Assembly: GCA_949358305.1 (NCBI GenBank)
Contig: OX442317.1
Location: forward strand, 14,140,491 to 14,204,490
DNA: 64,000 bases
Source: Strigamia acuminata
Lineage: Eukaryota; Arthropoda; Chilopoda; Geophilomorpha; Linotaeniidae
Direction: 5' to 3'
Positions 28,101 through 39,269 of this stretch are shown one piece after another. Each line of letters opens with the position of its first letter. The first letter of the stretch is position 1. Position numbers and translations under genes: made by a program. Under the pieces are notes generated by a model. The model was not told the DNA's origin. It did no database searches and saw nothing but the letters and a program-made list of their open reading frames with translations.

Positions 28101-28570
28101 AACTTACATTGAAGCCTTCTACTAAGGTTTAAACACTATTTCAGAACATTCAGAGACATTGGTCTTGTGAAGTTTGTGCTAAGTCAACTGTGATGTCAAA
28201 TGAGATCAAAAGTTTATTCTTTCAAATCATTGCTTGGATGTTGCTAAAACTTACATTAAAGCTTTCTACTAAGGTTTAAACACTATTTCAGAACATTTAG
28301 AGACATTGGTCTTGTGATGTTTGTGCTAAGTCAACTGTGATGAGATCAAAAGTCTATTCTCCAAAATCATTGCTTGGATGTTGCTAAAACTTACATTGAA
28401 GCCTTCTACTAAGGTTTAAACACTATTTCAGAACATTCAGACACATTGGTCTTGTGGTGTTTGTGCTAAGTCAACTGTGACGTCAAATAAGATCAAAAGT
28501 TTATTCTTTCAAATCATTGCTTGGATGTTGCTAAAACTTACATTAAAGCTTTCTACTAAGGTTTAAACAC
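25190..28570. repeat. Segmental satellite duplicate, copy 2 (partner near 4790-7740)
   Basis: This is the partner of the segment described at 4790-7740. It carries the same ordered set of private variants plus three additional monomers between about 26290 and 26760 that resemble the GGTTTGTGG / CTAAACATT pair of the 1020 bp unit. A few later point changes exist, such as GGTATTTGTG near 27173 and GACATCAAAAG near 27342, so the duplicate is recent but not brand new. Confidence 0.85.
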
Positions 28571-29627
28571 TATTTCAAAACATTCAGAGACATTGGTCTT
28601 GTGATGTTTGTGCTAAGTCAACTGTGATGAGATCAAAAGTCTATTCTCCCAAATCATTGCTTGGATGTTGCTAAAACTTACATTGAAGCCTTCTACTAAG
28701 GTTTAAACACTATTTCAGAACATTCAGAGACATTGGTTTGTGGTGTTTGTGCTAAGTCAACTGTGATGAGATCAAAAGTCTATTCTCCCAAATCATTGCT
28801 TGGATGTTGCTAAAACTTACATTAAAGCTTTCTACTAAGGTTTAAACACTATTTCAAAACATTCAGAGACATTGGTCTTGTGATGTTTGTGCTAAGTCAA
28901 CTGTGATGAGATCAAAAGTCTATTCTCCCAAATCATTGCTTGGATGTTGCTAAAACTTACATTAAAGCTTTCTACTAAGGTTTAAACACTATTTCAAAAC
29001 ATTCAGAGACATTGGTCTTGTGATGTTTGTGCTAAGTCAACTGTGATGAGATCAAAAGTCTATTTTCCCAAATCATTTCTTGGATGTTGCTAAAACTTAC
29101 ATTAAAGCTTTCTACTAAGGTTTAAACACTATTTCAGAACATTCAGAGACATTGATCTTGTGATGTTTGTGCTAAGTCAACTGTGATGAGATCAAAAGTC
29201 TAATCTCCCAAATCATTGCTTGGATGTTGCTAAAACTTACATTGAAGCCTTCTACTAAGGTTTAAACACTATTTCAGAACATTCAGAGACATTGGTTTGT
29301 GGTGTTTGTGCTAAGTCAACTGTGATGTCAAATGAGATCAAAAGTTTATTCTTTCAAATTATTGCTTGGATGTTGCTAACACTTACATTGAAGCCTTCTA
29401 CTAAGGTTTAAACACTATTTCTAAACATTCAGAGACATTGGTCTTGTGGTGTTTGTGCTAAGTCAACTGTGATGAGATCAAAAGTCTATTCTCCCAAATC
29501 ATTGCTTGGATGTTGCTAAAACTTACATTGAAGCCTTCTACTAAGGTTTAAACACTATTTCAGAACATTCAGAGACATTGGTTTGTGGTGTTTGTGCTAA
29601 GTCAACTGTGATGTCAAATGAGATCAA

Positions 29628-29637
29628 AAGTTTATTC
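29628..29637. repeat. Left target-site duplication of insertion 1
   Basis: AAGTTTATTC here is repeated at 31152-31161, directly flanking the non-satellite insert. Joining the flanks restores a normal monomer reading AAAAGTTTATTCTTTC. Confidence 0.85.
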
Positions 29638-30061
29638 GATGTTGCGGTCGGTCAACACGAATATAGAAGAAATGGGCATTTGCGGTTTGAAATTCCCGCC
29701 AATATGATTTGATGATCGTATAGCAAAGTACGTACATAAACCGTGCTGGAAACCACAATAATCACTCCCGAATCCATTGTTGCATGAGGAGAAAGCAATC
29801 GAGAGCACTGTTGAAAGGTATCCGAGTGCTTGTTTATCCATAAGCCAGCGGGGAAAAAGATTAACTACTCCCGACACATTGGTAAAGATGGCGGAAATAA
29901 AGTTAAACACGAGCTAAAATTCAACAACTTCTTTAATGAACGGTTAGATGATAACTGAATAAAATACACGAATGTAATTGGCCCTCAAGGGAGCCGCACA
30001 TGCGCAATACTGAAAATGGCACGCGCCGAGCCGATTAGCGGCGAAATACAGATACAAAATT

Positions 30062-30083
30062 CTCCGTTGTCATGGCAACGGAG
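30062..30083. repeat. Perfect 8 bp-arm palindrome with X-box-like core
   Basis: CTCCGTTG and CAACGGAG flank a 6 bp spacer. The inner 14 bases (30066-30079, GTTGTCATGGCAAC) match the RFX X-box pattern GTNRCC-N0-3-RGYAAC with one mismatch. The resemblance is seen in sequence; a regulatory role is inference. Confidence 0.5.
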
Positions 30084-30786
30084 GAAAACGAAATACAGGC
30101 AAAGTTGACAAATTGTGAAATTAGCACGGATTACAGTTTGTAATATATCAAAATGACCGCAAGAATGCAGTGAATAAAAAAGCTAATCATAACAATTCGA
30201 TTCAATAAGTAAAACAATGAAAACGATGCACAAAACAATGATCGTGTAGCAGACGATCGCAATAGCCAATCACAGACAAGTATGATGACGTAACCGTAAG
30301 ATTTGAATTTAAAATGGCTTTAAAACACAAAATAACATAAGAATTCAGGTTAAAATACATCGTAAACAAATAGTATAATCAATTCAATCAATAAACGACG
30401 CAAACAAATTGAAATAAAAACGAATTACCGATAAATTCCAACATGGCGGCCTCGAACGTCATGTTGGCGGTAAAACCAGTACATTTGAAATTAGATACAC
30501 AGAATGTTAATAAAAACCACATAGGAATGTTAAATAAAATTAGGAAATGTTATTTCCTGCACAAAATCACAGTATTTATTCAACACAACACTTTGAAATA
30601 GATCGTAAACCGCACGAACCGAACATTATAGGCCGCGCCCATGCGGTGGCCGACAACGAACGTTCGTACAGATGAAACGAAAACACTTGGGCAATAATAA
30701 AACACACCAGTCGAAAGAGCAGACTTTAATTAGTAGAAAGCAATTGTAAATAGAATTCTTAACAACTCGGAAAGTATAGAACGAAA

Positions 30787-30803
30787 CGTTAGAAGTTCTA
30801 ACG
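30787..30803. repeat. Small palindrome in insertion 1
   Basis: CGTTAGAA-G-TTCTAACG is a perfect 8 bp inverted repeat around one central base, with flanking GAAA/CGAAA sequence. Function unknown. Confidence 0.5.
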
Positions 30804-30826
30804 AAACGAGACTAGTAATGGAAAAA

Positions 30827-30834
30827 TGACGTCA
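30827..30834. promoter_or_regulatory. CRE palindrome TGACGTCA in insertion 1
   Basis: This is a full 8 bp match to the CREB/ATF consensus. Upstream in the same element are a CCAAT pentamer near 30266 and a half-site-like TGACGTAA near 30286. Together these could form a promoter, but no transcript start can be shown from sequence alone. Confidence 0.35.
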
Positions 30835-33800
30835 CGCATGTAGCGTAACTGAACTGCACTTCGACGAATGTACCTAAAATTGCCGTAAATCATGAAAATG
30901 CATAAGAAATCAATGAAATAAGACACAAAGCTTTGAAAACACTTGAAATAACAGTAAATTAAAATGCAATATCAACACAAAAGACACTAAAATTACTGAA
31001 AACACTAAAAAACAATGTTTTAATAAGAAAAAACCTGAAAAGCAATAAATGAAAATATTAGGCAAAAATTCTACTACACTATGAATATTTAATATGACAA
31101 AAAACACAGTAATAAATGCAATTTCCAAAATATTTCCACGTTGTTTGCAACAAGTTTATTCTTTCAAATTATTGCTTGGATGTTGCTAACACTTACATTG
31201 AAGCCTTCTACTAAGGTTTAAACACTATTTCTAAACATTCAGAGACATTGATCTTGTGGTGTTTGTGCTAAGTCAACTGTGACGTCAAATGAGATCAAAA
31301 GTTTATTCTTTCAAATTATTGCTTGGATGTTGCTAAAACTTACATTGAAGCTTTCTACTAAGGTTTAAACACTATTTCAGAACATTCAGAAACATTGGTC
31401 TTGTGATGTTTGTGCTAAGTCAACTGTGATGTCAAATGGGATCAAAAGTTTATTCTTCCAAATCATTGCTTGGATGTTGCTAAAACTTACATTGAAGCCT
31501 TCTACTAAGGTTTAAACACTATTTCAGAACATTCAGAGACATTGGTTTGTGGTGTTTGTGCTAAGTCAACTGTGATGTCAAATGAGATCAAAAGTTTATT
31601 CTCCCAAATCATTGCTTGGATGTTGCTAAAACTTACATTGAAGCCTTCTACTAAGGTTTAAACACTATTTCAGAACATTCAGAGACATTGGTTTGTGGTG
31701 TTTGTGCTAAGTCAACTGTGATGTCAAATGAGATCAAAAGTTTATTCTTTCAAATTATTGCTTGGATGTTGCTAACACTTACATTGAAGCTTTCTACTAA
31801 GGTTTAAACACTATTTCAGAACATTCAGAAACATTGGTCTTGTGATGTTTGTGCTAAGTCAACTGTGATGTCAAATGGGATCAAAAGTTTATTCTTCCAA
31901 ATCATTGCTTGGATGTTGCTAAAACTTACATTGAAGCCTTCTACTAAGGTTTAAACACTATTTCAGAACATTCAGAGACATTGGTTTGTGGTGTTTGTGC
32001 TAAGTCAACTGTGATGTCAAATGAGATCAAAAGTTTATTCTTTCAAATTATTGCTTGGATGTTGCTAACACTTACATTGAAGCCTTCTACTAAGGTTTAA
32101 ACACTATTTCTAAACATTCAGAGACATTGGTCTTGTGGTGTTTGTGCTAAGTCAACTGTGATGAGATCAAAAGTCTATTCTCCCAAATCATTGCTTGGAT
32201 GTTGCTAAAACTTACATTGAAGCCTTCTACTAAGGTTTAAACACTATTTCAGAACATTCAGAGACATTGGTTTGTGGTGTTTGTGCTAAGTCAACTGTGA
32301 TGTCAAATGAGATCAAAAGTTTATTCTTTCAAATTATTGCTTGGATGTTGCTAACACTTACATTGAAGCCTTCTACTAAGGTTTAAACACTATTTCTAAA
32401 CATTCAGAGACATTGATCTTGTGGTGTTTGTGCTAAGTCAACTGTGATGTCAAATGGGATCAAAAGTTTATTCTTCCAAATCATTGCTTGGATGTTGCTA
32501 AAACTTACATTGAAGCTTTCTACTAAGGTTTAAACACTATTTCAGAACATTCAGAGACATTGGTCTTGTGATGTTTGTGCTAAGTCAACTGTGATGAGAT
32601 CAAAAGTCTATTCTCCAAAATCATTGCTTGGATGTTGCTAAAACTTACATTGAAGCCTTCTACTAAGGTTTAAACACTATTTCAGAACATTCAGACACAT
32701 TGGTCTTGTGGTGTTTGTGCTAAGTCAACTGTGACGTCAAATGAGATCAAAAGTTTATTCTTTCAAATTATTGCTTGGATGTTGCTAAAACTTACATTGA
32801 AGCTTTCTACTAAGGTTTAAACACTATTTCAGAACATTCAGAAACATTGGTCTTGTGATGTTTGTGCTAAGTCAACTGTGATGTCAAATGGGATCAAAAG
32901 TTTATTCTTCCAAATCATTGCTTGGATGTTGCTAAAACTTACATTGAAGCTTTCTACTAAGGTTTAAACACTATTTCAGAACATTCAGAAACATTGGTCT
33001 TGTGATGTTTGTGCTAAGTCAACTGTGATGTCAAATGGGATCAAAAGTTTATTCTTCCAAATCATTGCTTGGATGTTGCTAAAACTTACATTGAAGCCTT
33101 CTACTAAGGTTTAAACACTATTTCAGAACATTCAGAGACATTGGTCTTGTGAAGTTTGTGCTAAGTCAACTGTGATGTCAAATGAGATCAAAAGTTTATT
33201 CTTTCAAATCATTGCTTGGATGTTGCTAAAACTTACATTAAAGCTTTCTACTAAGGTTTAAACACTATTTCAGAACATTTAGAGACATTGGTCTTGTGAT
33301 GTTTGTGCTAAGTCAACTGTGATGAGATCAAAAGTCTATTCTCCAAAATCATTGCTTGGATGTTGCTAAAACTTACATTGAAGCCTTCTACTAAGGTTTA
33401 AACACTATTTCAGAACATTCAGACACATTGGTCTTGTGGTGTTTGTGCTAAGTCAACTGTGACGTCAAATAAGATCAAAAGTTTATTCTTTCAAATCATT
33501 GCTTGGATGTTGCTAAAACTTACATTAAAGCTTTCTACTAAGGTTTAAACACTATTTCAGAACATTCAGAGACATTGGTTTGTGGTGTTTGTGCTAAGTC
33601 AACTGTGATGTCAAATGAGATCAAAAGTTTATTCTTTCAAATTATTGCTTGGATGTTGCTAACACTTACATTGAAGCCTTCTACTAAGGTTTAAACACTA
33701 TTTCTAAACATTCAGAGACATTGATCTTGTGGTGTTTGTGCTAAGTCAACTGTGACGTCAAATGAGATCAAAAGTTTATTCTTTCAAATTATTGCTTGGA

Positions 33801-36449
33801 TGTTGCTAAAACTTACATTGAAGCTTTCTACTAAGGTTTAAACACTATTTCAGAACATTCAGAAACATTGGTCTTGTGATGTTTGTGCTAAGTCAACTGT
33901 GATGTCAAATGGGATCAAAAGTTTATTCTTCCAAATCATTGCTTGGATGTTGCTAAAACTTACATTGAAGCTTTCTACTAAGGTTTAAACACTATTTCAG
34001 AACATTCAGAGACATTGGTCTTGTGATGTTTGTGCTAAGTCAACTGTGATGAGATCAAAAGTCTATTCTCCAAAATCATTGCTTGGATGTTGCTAAAACT
34101 TACATTGAAGCCTTCTACTAAGGTTTAAACACTATTTCAGAACATTCAGACACATTGGTCTTGTGGTGTTTGTGCTAAGTCAACTGTGACGTCAAATGAG
34201 ATCAAAAGTTTATTCTTTCAAATTATTGCTTGGATGTTGCTAAAACTTACATTGAAGCTTTCTACTAAGGTTTAAACACTATTTCAGAACATTCAGAAAC
34301 ATTGGTCTTGTGATGTTTGTGCTAAGTCAACTGTGATGTCAAATGGGATCAAAAGTTTATTCTTCCAAATCATTGCTTGGATGTTGCTAAAACTTACATT
34401 GAAGCCTTCTACTAAGGTTTAAACACTATTTCAGAACATTCAGAGACATTGGTTTGTGGTGTTTGTGCTAAGTCAACTGTGATGTCAAATGAGATCAAAA
34501 GTTTATTCTTTCAAATTATTGCTTGGATGTTGCTAACACTTACATTGAAGCCTTCTACTAAGGTTTAAACACTATTTCTAAACATTCAGAGACATTGGTC
34601 TTGTGGTGTTTGTGCTAAGTCAACTGTGATGAGATCAAAAGTCTATTCTCCCAAATCATTGCTTGGATGTTGCTAAAACTTACATTGAAGCCTTCTACTA
34701 AGGTTTAAACACTATTTCAGAACATTCAGAGACATTGGTTTGTGGTGTTTGTGCTAAGTCAACTGTGATGTCAAATGAGATCAAAAGTTTATTCTTTCAA
34801 ATTATTGCTTGGATGTTGCTAACACTTACATTGAAGCCTTCTACTAAGGTTTAAACACTATTTCTAAACATTCAGAGACATTGATCTTGTGGTGTTTGTG
34901 CTAAGTCAACTGTGACGTCAAATGAGATCAAAAGTTTATTCTTTCAAATTATTGCTTGGATGTTGCTAAAACTTACATTGAAGCTTTCTACTAAGGTTTA
35001 AACACTATTTCAGAACATTCAGAAACATTGGTCTTGTGATGTTTGTGCTAAGTCAACTGTGATGTCAAATGGGATCAAAAGTTTATTCTTCCAAATCATT
35101 GCTTGGATGTTGCTAAAACTTACATTGAAGCTTTCTACTAAGGTTTAAACACTATTTCAGAACATTCAGAGACATTGGTCTTGTGATGTTTGTGCTAAGT
35201 CAACTGTGATGAGATCAAAAGTCTATTCTCCAAAATCATTGCTTGGATGTTGCTAAAACTTACATTGAAGCCTTCTACTAAGGTTTAAACACTATTTCAG
35301 AACATTCAGACACATTGGTCTTGTGGTGTTTGTGCTAAGTCAACTGTGACGTCAAATGAGATCAAAAGTTTATTCTTTCAAATTATTGCTTGGATGTTGC
35401 TAAAACTTACATTGAAGCTTTCTACTAAGGTTTAAACACTATTTCAGAACATTCAGAAACATTGGTCTTGTGATGTTTGTGCTAAGTCAACTGTGATGTC
35501 AAATGGGATCAAAAGTTTATTCTTTCAAATCATTGCTTGGATGTTGCTAAAACTTACATTGAAGCTTTCTACTAAGGTTTAAACACTATTTCAGAACATT
35601 CAGAAACATTGGTCTTGTGATGTTTGTGCTAAGTCAACTGTGATGTCAAATGGGATCAAAAGTTTATTCTTCCAAATCATTGCTTGGATGTTGCTAAAAC
35701 TTACATTGAAGCCTTCTACTAAGGTTTAAACACTATTTCAGAACATTCAGAGACATTGATCTTGTGAAGTTTGTGCTAAGTCAACTGTGATGTCAAATGA
35801 GATCAAAAGTTTATTCTTTCAAATCATTGCTTGGATGTTGCTAAAACTTACATTAAAGCTTTCTACTAAGGTTTAAACACTATTTCAGAACATTTAGAGA
35901 CATTGGTCTTGTGATGTTTGTGCTAAGTCAACTGTGATGAGATCAAAAGTCTATTCTCCAAAATCATTGCTTGGATGTTGCTAAAACTTACATTGAAGCC
36001 TTCTACTAAGGTTTAAACACTATTTCAGAACATTCAGACACATTGGTCTTGTGGTGTTTGTGCTAAGTCAACTGTGACGTCAAATAAGATCAAAAGTTTA
36101 TTCTTTCAAATCATTGCTTGGATGTTGCTAAAACTTACATTAAAGCTTTCTACTAAGGTTTAAACACTATTTCAGAACATTCAGAGACATTGGTTTGTGG
36201 TGTTTGTGCTAAGTCAACTGTGATGTCAAATGAGATCAAAAGTTTATTCTTTCAAATTATTGCTTGGATGTTGCTAACACTTACATTGAAGCCTTCTACT
36301 AAGGTTTAAACACTATTTCTAAACATTCAGAGACATTGATCTTGTGGTGTTTGTGCTAAGTCAACTGTGACGTCAAATGAGATCAAAAGTTTATTCTTTC
36401 AAATTATTGCTTGGATGTTGCTAAAACTTACATTGAAGCTTTCTACTAA

Positions 36450-38510
36450 GGTTTAAACACTATTTCAGAACATTCAGAAACATTGGTCTTGTGATGTTTG
36501 TGCTAAGTCAACTGTGATGTCAAATGGGATCAAAAGTTTATTCTTCCAAATCATTGCTTGGATGTTGCTAAAACTTACATTGAAGCTTTCTACTAAGGTT
36601 TAAACACTATTTCAGAACATTCAGAGACATTGGTCTTGTGATGTTTGTGCTAAGTCAACTGTGATGAGATCAAAAGTCTATTCTCCAAAATCATTGCTTG
36701 GATGTTGCTAAAACTTACATTGAAGCCTTCTACTAAGGTTTAAACACTATTTCAGAACATTCAGACACATTGGTCTTGTGGTGTTTGTGCTAAGTCAACT
36801 GTGACGTCAAATGAGATCAAAAGTTTATTCTTTCAAATTATTGCTTGGATGTTGCTAAAACTTACATTGAAGCTTTCTACTAAGGTTTAAACACTATTTC
36901 AGAACATTCAGAAACATTGGTCTTGTGATGTTTGTGCTAAGTCAACTGTGATGTCAAATGGGATCAAAAGTTTATTCTTCCAAATCATTGCTTGGATGTT
37001 GCTAAAACTTACATTGAAGCTTTCTACTAAGGTTTAAACACTATTTCAGAACATTCAGAAACATTGGTCTTGTGATGTTTGTGCTAAGTCAACTGTGATG
37101 TCAAATGGGATCAAAAGTTTATTCTTCCAAATCATTGCTTGGATGTTGCTAAAACTTACATTGAAGCCTTCTACTAAGGTTTAAACACTATTTCAGAACA
37201 TTCAGAGACATTGGTCTTGTGAAGTTTGTGCTAAGTCAACTGTGATGTCAAATGAGATCAAAAGTTTATTCTTTCAAATCATTGCTTGGATGTTGCTAAA
37301 ACTTACATTAAAGCTTTCTACTAAGGTTTAAACACTATTTCAGAACATTTAGAGACATTGGTCTTGTGATGTTTGTGCTAAGTCAACTGTGATGAGATCA
37401 AAAGTCTATTCTCCAAAATCATTGCTTGGATGTTGCTAAAACTTACATTGAAGCCTTCTACTAAGGTTTAAACACTATTTCAGAACATTCAGACACATTG
37501 GTCTTGTGGTGTTTGTGCTAAGTCAACTGTGACGTCAAATAAGATCAAAAGTTTATTCTTTCAAATCATTGCTTGGATGTTGCTAAAACTTACATTAAAG
37601 CTTTCTACTAAGGTTTAAACACTATTTCAGAACATTCAGAGACATTGGTCTTGTGATGTTTGTGCTAAGTCAACTGTGATGTCAAATGGGATCAAAAGTT
37701 TATTCTTCTAAATCATTGCTTGGATGTTGCTAAAACTTACATTGAAGCCTTCTACTAAGGTTTAAACACTATTTCAGAACATTCAGAGACATTGGTCTTG
37801 TGATGTTTGTGCTAAGTCAACTGTGATGTCAAATGAGATCAAAAGTTTATTCTTTCAAATCATTGCTTGGATGTTGCTAAAACTTACATTAAAGCTTTCT
37901 ACTAAAGTTTAAACACTATTTCAGAACATTCAGAGACATTGGTCTTGTGGTGTTTGTGCTGTCAACTGTGATGAGATCAAAAGTCTATTCTCCCAAATCA
38001 TTGCTTAGATGTTGCTAAAACTTACATTGAAGCCTTCTACTAAGGTTTAAACACTATTTCAGAACATTCAGAGACATTGGTTTGTGGTGTTTGTGCTAAG
38101 TCAACTGTGATGTCAAATGAGATCAAAAGTTTATTCTTTCAAATTATTGCTTGGATGTTGCTAAAACTAACATTGAAGCCTTCTACTAAGGTTTAAACAC
38201 TATTTCAGAACATTCAGAGACATTGGTCTTGTGGTGTTTGTGCTAAGTCAACTGTGATGAGATCAAAAGTCTATTTTCCCAAATCATTTCTTGGATGTTG
38301 CTAAAACTTACATTAAAGCTTTCTACTAAGGTTTAAACACTATTTCAGAACATTCAGAGACATTGGTCTTGTGATGTTTGTGCTAAGTCAACTGTGATGA
38401 GATCAACAGTCTATTCTCCCAAATCATTGCTTGGATGTTGCTAAAACTTACATTAAAGCTTTCTACTAAGGTTTAAACACTATTTCAAAACATTCAGAGA
38501 CATTGGTCTT
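36450..38510. repeat. Left half of segmental duplicate that received insertion 2
   Basis: This segment aligns with 54714-56774 at a constant offset of 18264 bp, including the private variants TTCTTCTAAATC, GTGAAGTTTGTG, GTGCTGTCAACTG, GCTTAGATG, AAACTAACATT and GATCAACAG. The right half lies beyond insertion 2, at 48232 to about 50390. The left edge is approximate. Confidence 0.85.
38506..38510. repeat. Left target-site duplication of insertion 2
   Basis: GTCTT here is repeated at 48227-48231. The run of T at the junction makes the length 4 or 5 bp uncertain; 5 bp agrees with the uninterrupted paralogue at 56770-56774. Confidence 0.85.
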
Positions 38511-39110
38511 TTTTCGTATCGCCTGTCGATTTCGACGCCAGCGATCCGAAGATAGGATTCGGGCACGGAGCATTTATTTGCCTTGTGCAAATCGCCCGAT
38601 CTGAGTCGCATCGACTCTCGTCGTTATGCCTGGTCTTCAGCATTTTTTTTGTTGTTTTGCAAGGAGATATGGAGAGAGAGAGGAGTTGACTATTCAACTT
38701 GATATTTTATTCGCAAGTGAGGAATTTAATCCTTTTAACAATGAGACGAAACGTGACACGAGATTGACAACAATTAAATATCAAGTGTCACAAAACAAGG
38801 GTTATGATTTTAAGCCTAACATTGCATAAATGTCTTAATTATACATTAGAAACTTCATTTATAGAAGGCATGAAGTTTCCCAATTAAATGTAACATGGTG
38901 GAAAATTGTCAGGCGCTTTTCTGGCCTAAAATCATCACTTTAACAAAAGTATGTAATTTAACATTGAAAATGATTGCACACAAATAATCAAACTTAACTA
39001 AACTTCTCAGATCACGTAAAAGGTAGCAATCCGAGAGAAAACCATATTTTAAACTAACAAATAACAATTTGAGTTGTATAAACTTTAATAAAATACAACT
39101 CCTCCGAGTA

Positions 39111-39118
39111 TGACGTCA
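39111..39118. promoter_or_regulatory. CRE palindrome TGACGTCA in the LTR
   Basis: A full CREB/ATF consensus octamer followed by TTTGCG. It recurs at 46926-46933 in the other LTR and at 62179-62186 in insertion 3, where nearby bases have changed (CCGAGTA to CCGTGTA) but the octamer has not. Confidence 0.45.
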
Positions 39119-39269
39119 TTTGCGAGTATGAATGCTCCATCGCGTCTTGTCATCCCTCGCAAATCGTCTACTCTCACATCGAAATTAAATCAGGAGTGAA
39201 AGTGATCAAATTACCTAAACTAATTCCTCTAATTATTCATGCAAACCTAATTTCTATTTACATTAGCAG

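Larger units (their letters stand above)
1..29637. repeat. Satellite DNA array, block A (140/146/147 bp monomers)
   Basis: Head-to-tail tandem monomers begin with GAGATCAAAAG and end with CAACTGTGATGTCAAAT or a shorter form. Phasing from base 1 gives monomers at 1-146, 147-293, 294-440, 441-587, 588-734, 735-880 and 881-1020. The 146 bp form lacks one base in the TTGGTTTGTGG segment; the 140 bp form lacks the 7 bp TCAAATG near its end. Every monomer holds the core GGTTTAAACAC, hence a GTTTAAAC palindrome once per repeat. Variant positions define classes: TCTATTCTCCC, TTTATTCTTTC or TTTATTCTTCC near the start; GAAGCCT, GAAGCTT, GAAGCCG or AAAGCTT in the middle; CAGAACATT, CTAAACATT or CAAAACATT later. 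No long ORF exists on either strand. Monomer length near a nucleosome core and higher-order structure fit centromeric or pericentromeric satellite, which is inference. Confidence 0.98.
29638..31151. mobile_element. Insertion 1: 1.5 kb unclassified transposable element
   Basis: A 1514 bp sequence unrelated to the satellite interrupts one monomer and is flanked by a perfect 10 bp direct repeat, AAGTTTATTC, so it arrived by transposition. The ends read GATGTTGCGG... and ...GTTTGCAAC, with short inverted ends (GTTGC / GCAAC, or TGTTGC / GCAACA if two left bases are excluded). A 9-10 bp duplication is typical of Mutator-like DNA transposons, but long terminal inverted repeats are not visible. A TG...CA solo LTR is an alternative, although the duplication is long for one. 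The plus strand is A-rich, particularly in the second half. There is no transposase-like ORF; the 92 and 72 codon minus-strand open frames (29910-29632 and 31128-30910) look fortuitous, the first starting in the element and ending in satellite, the second low-complexity hydrophobic. It is probably a non-autonomous or decayed element. Confidence 0.8.
31152..38510. repeat. Satellite DNA array, block B
   Basis: The same monomer family resumes in register after insertion 1; its first ten bases are the right target duplication. Soon after the insertion are two hybrid monomers: one reading TTTATTCTCCC near 31595-31605, mixing two start classes, and one reading TAACACTTACATTGAAGCTT near 31774-31793, mixing two middle classes. 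Farther on, a 1455 bp period of ten monomers is marked by the rare variant GTGAAGTTTGTG at 35766 and 37221 (also 33151). The block ends with a truncated monomer at CATTGGTCTT, where insertion 2 begins. Confidence 0.97.

Noticed and set aside
1-29637. CRISPR-like array of regular repeats
   Set aside because: The whole 140-147 bp unit is repeated with no unique spacers, there are no cas genes, and the surroundings carry LTRs and introns. It is satellite DNA.
29632-29910. 92-codon minus-strand ORF at the left edge of insertion 1
   Set aside because: It ends by reading into satellite sequence, has no recognisable domain, and has no support from a second copy.
30910-31128. 72-codon hydrophobic minus-strand ORF
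   Set aside because: It is a translation of an A-rich plus strand (Phe, Leu, Ile, Val-rich) and looks like low-complexity chance rather than a membrane protein.
38626-38829. 67-codon plus-strand ORF in the LTR (also 46441-46644, and an extended form 61556-61897)
   Set aside because: It overlaps the more convincing minus-strand ORF start. The upstream part in insertion 3 reads in from satellite and the frame changes at the T-run. The 3' part is conserved in all copies, so a role cannot be excluded, but the conserved block is explained equally well by the LTR itself.
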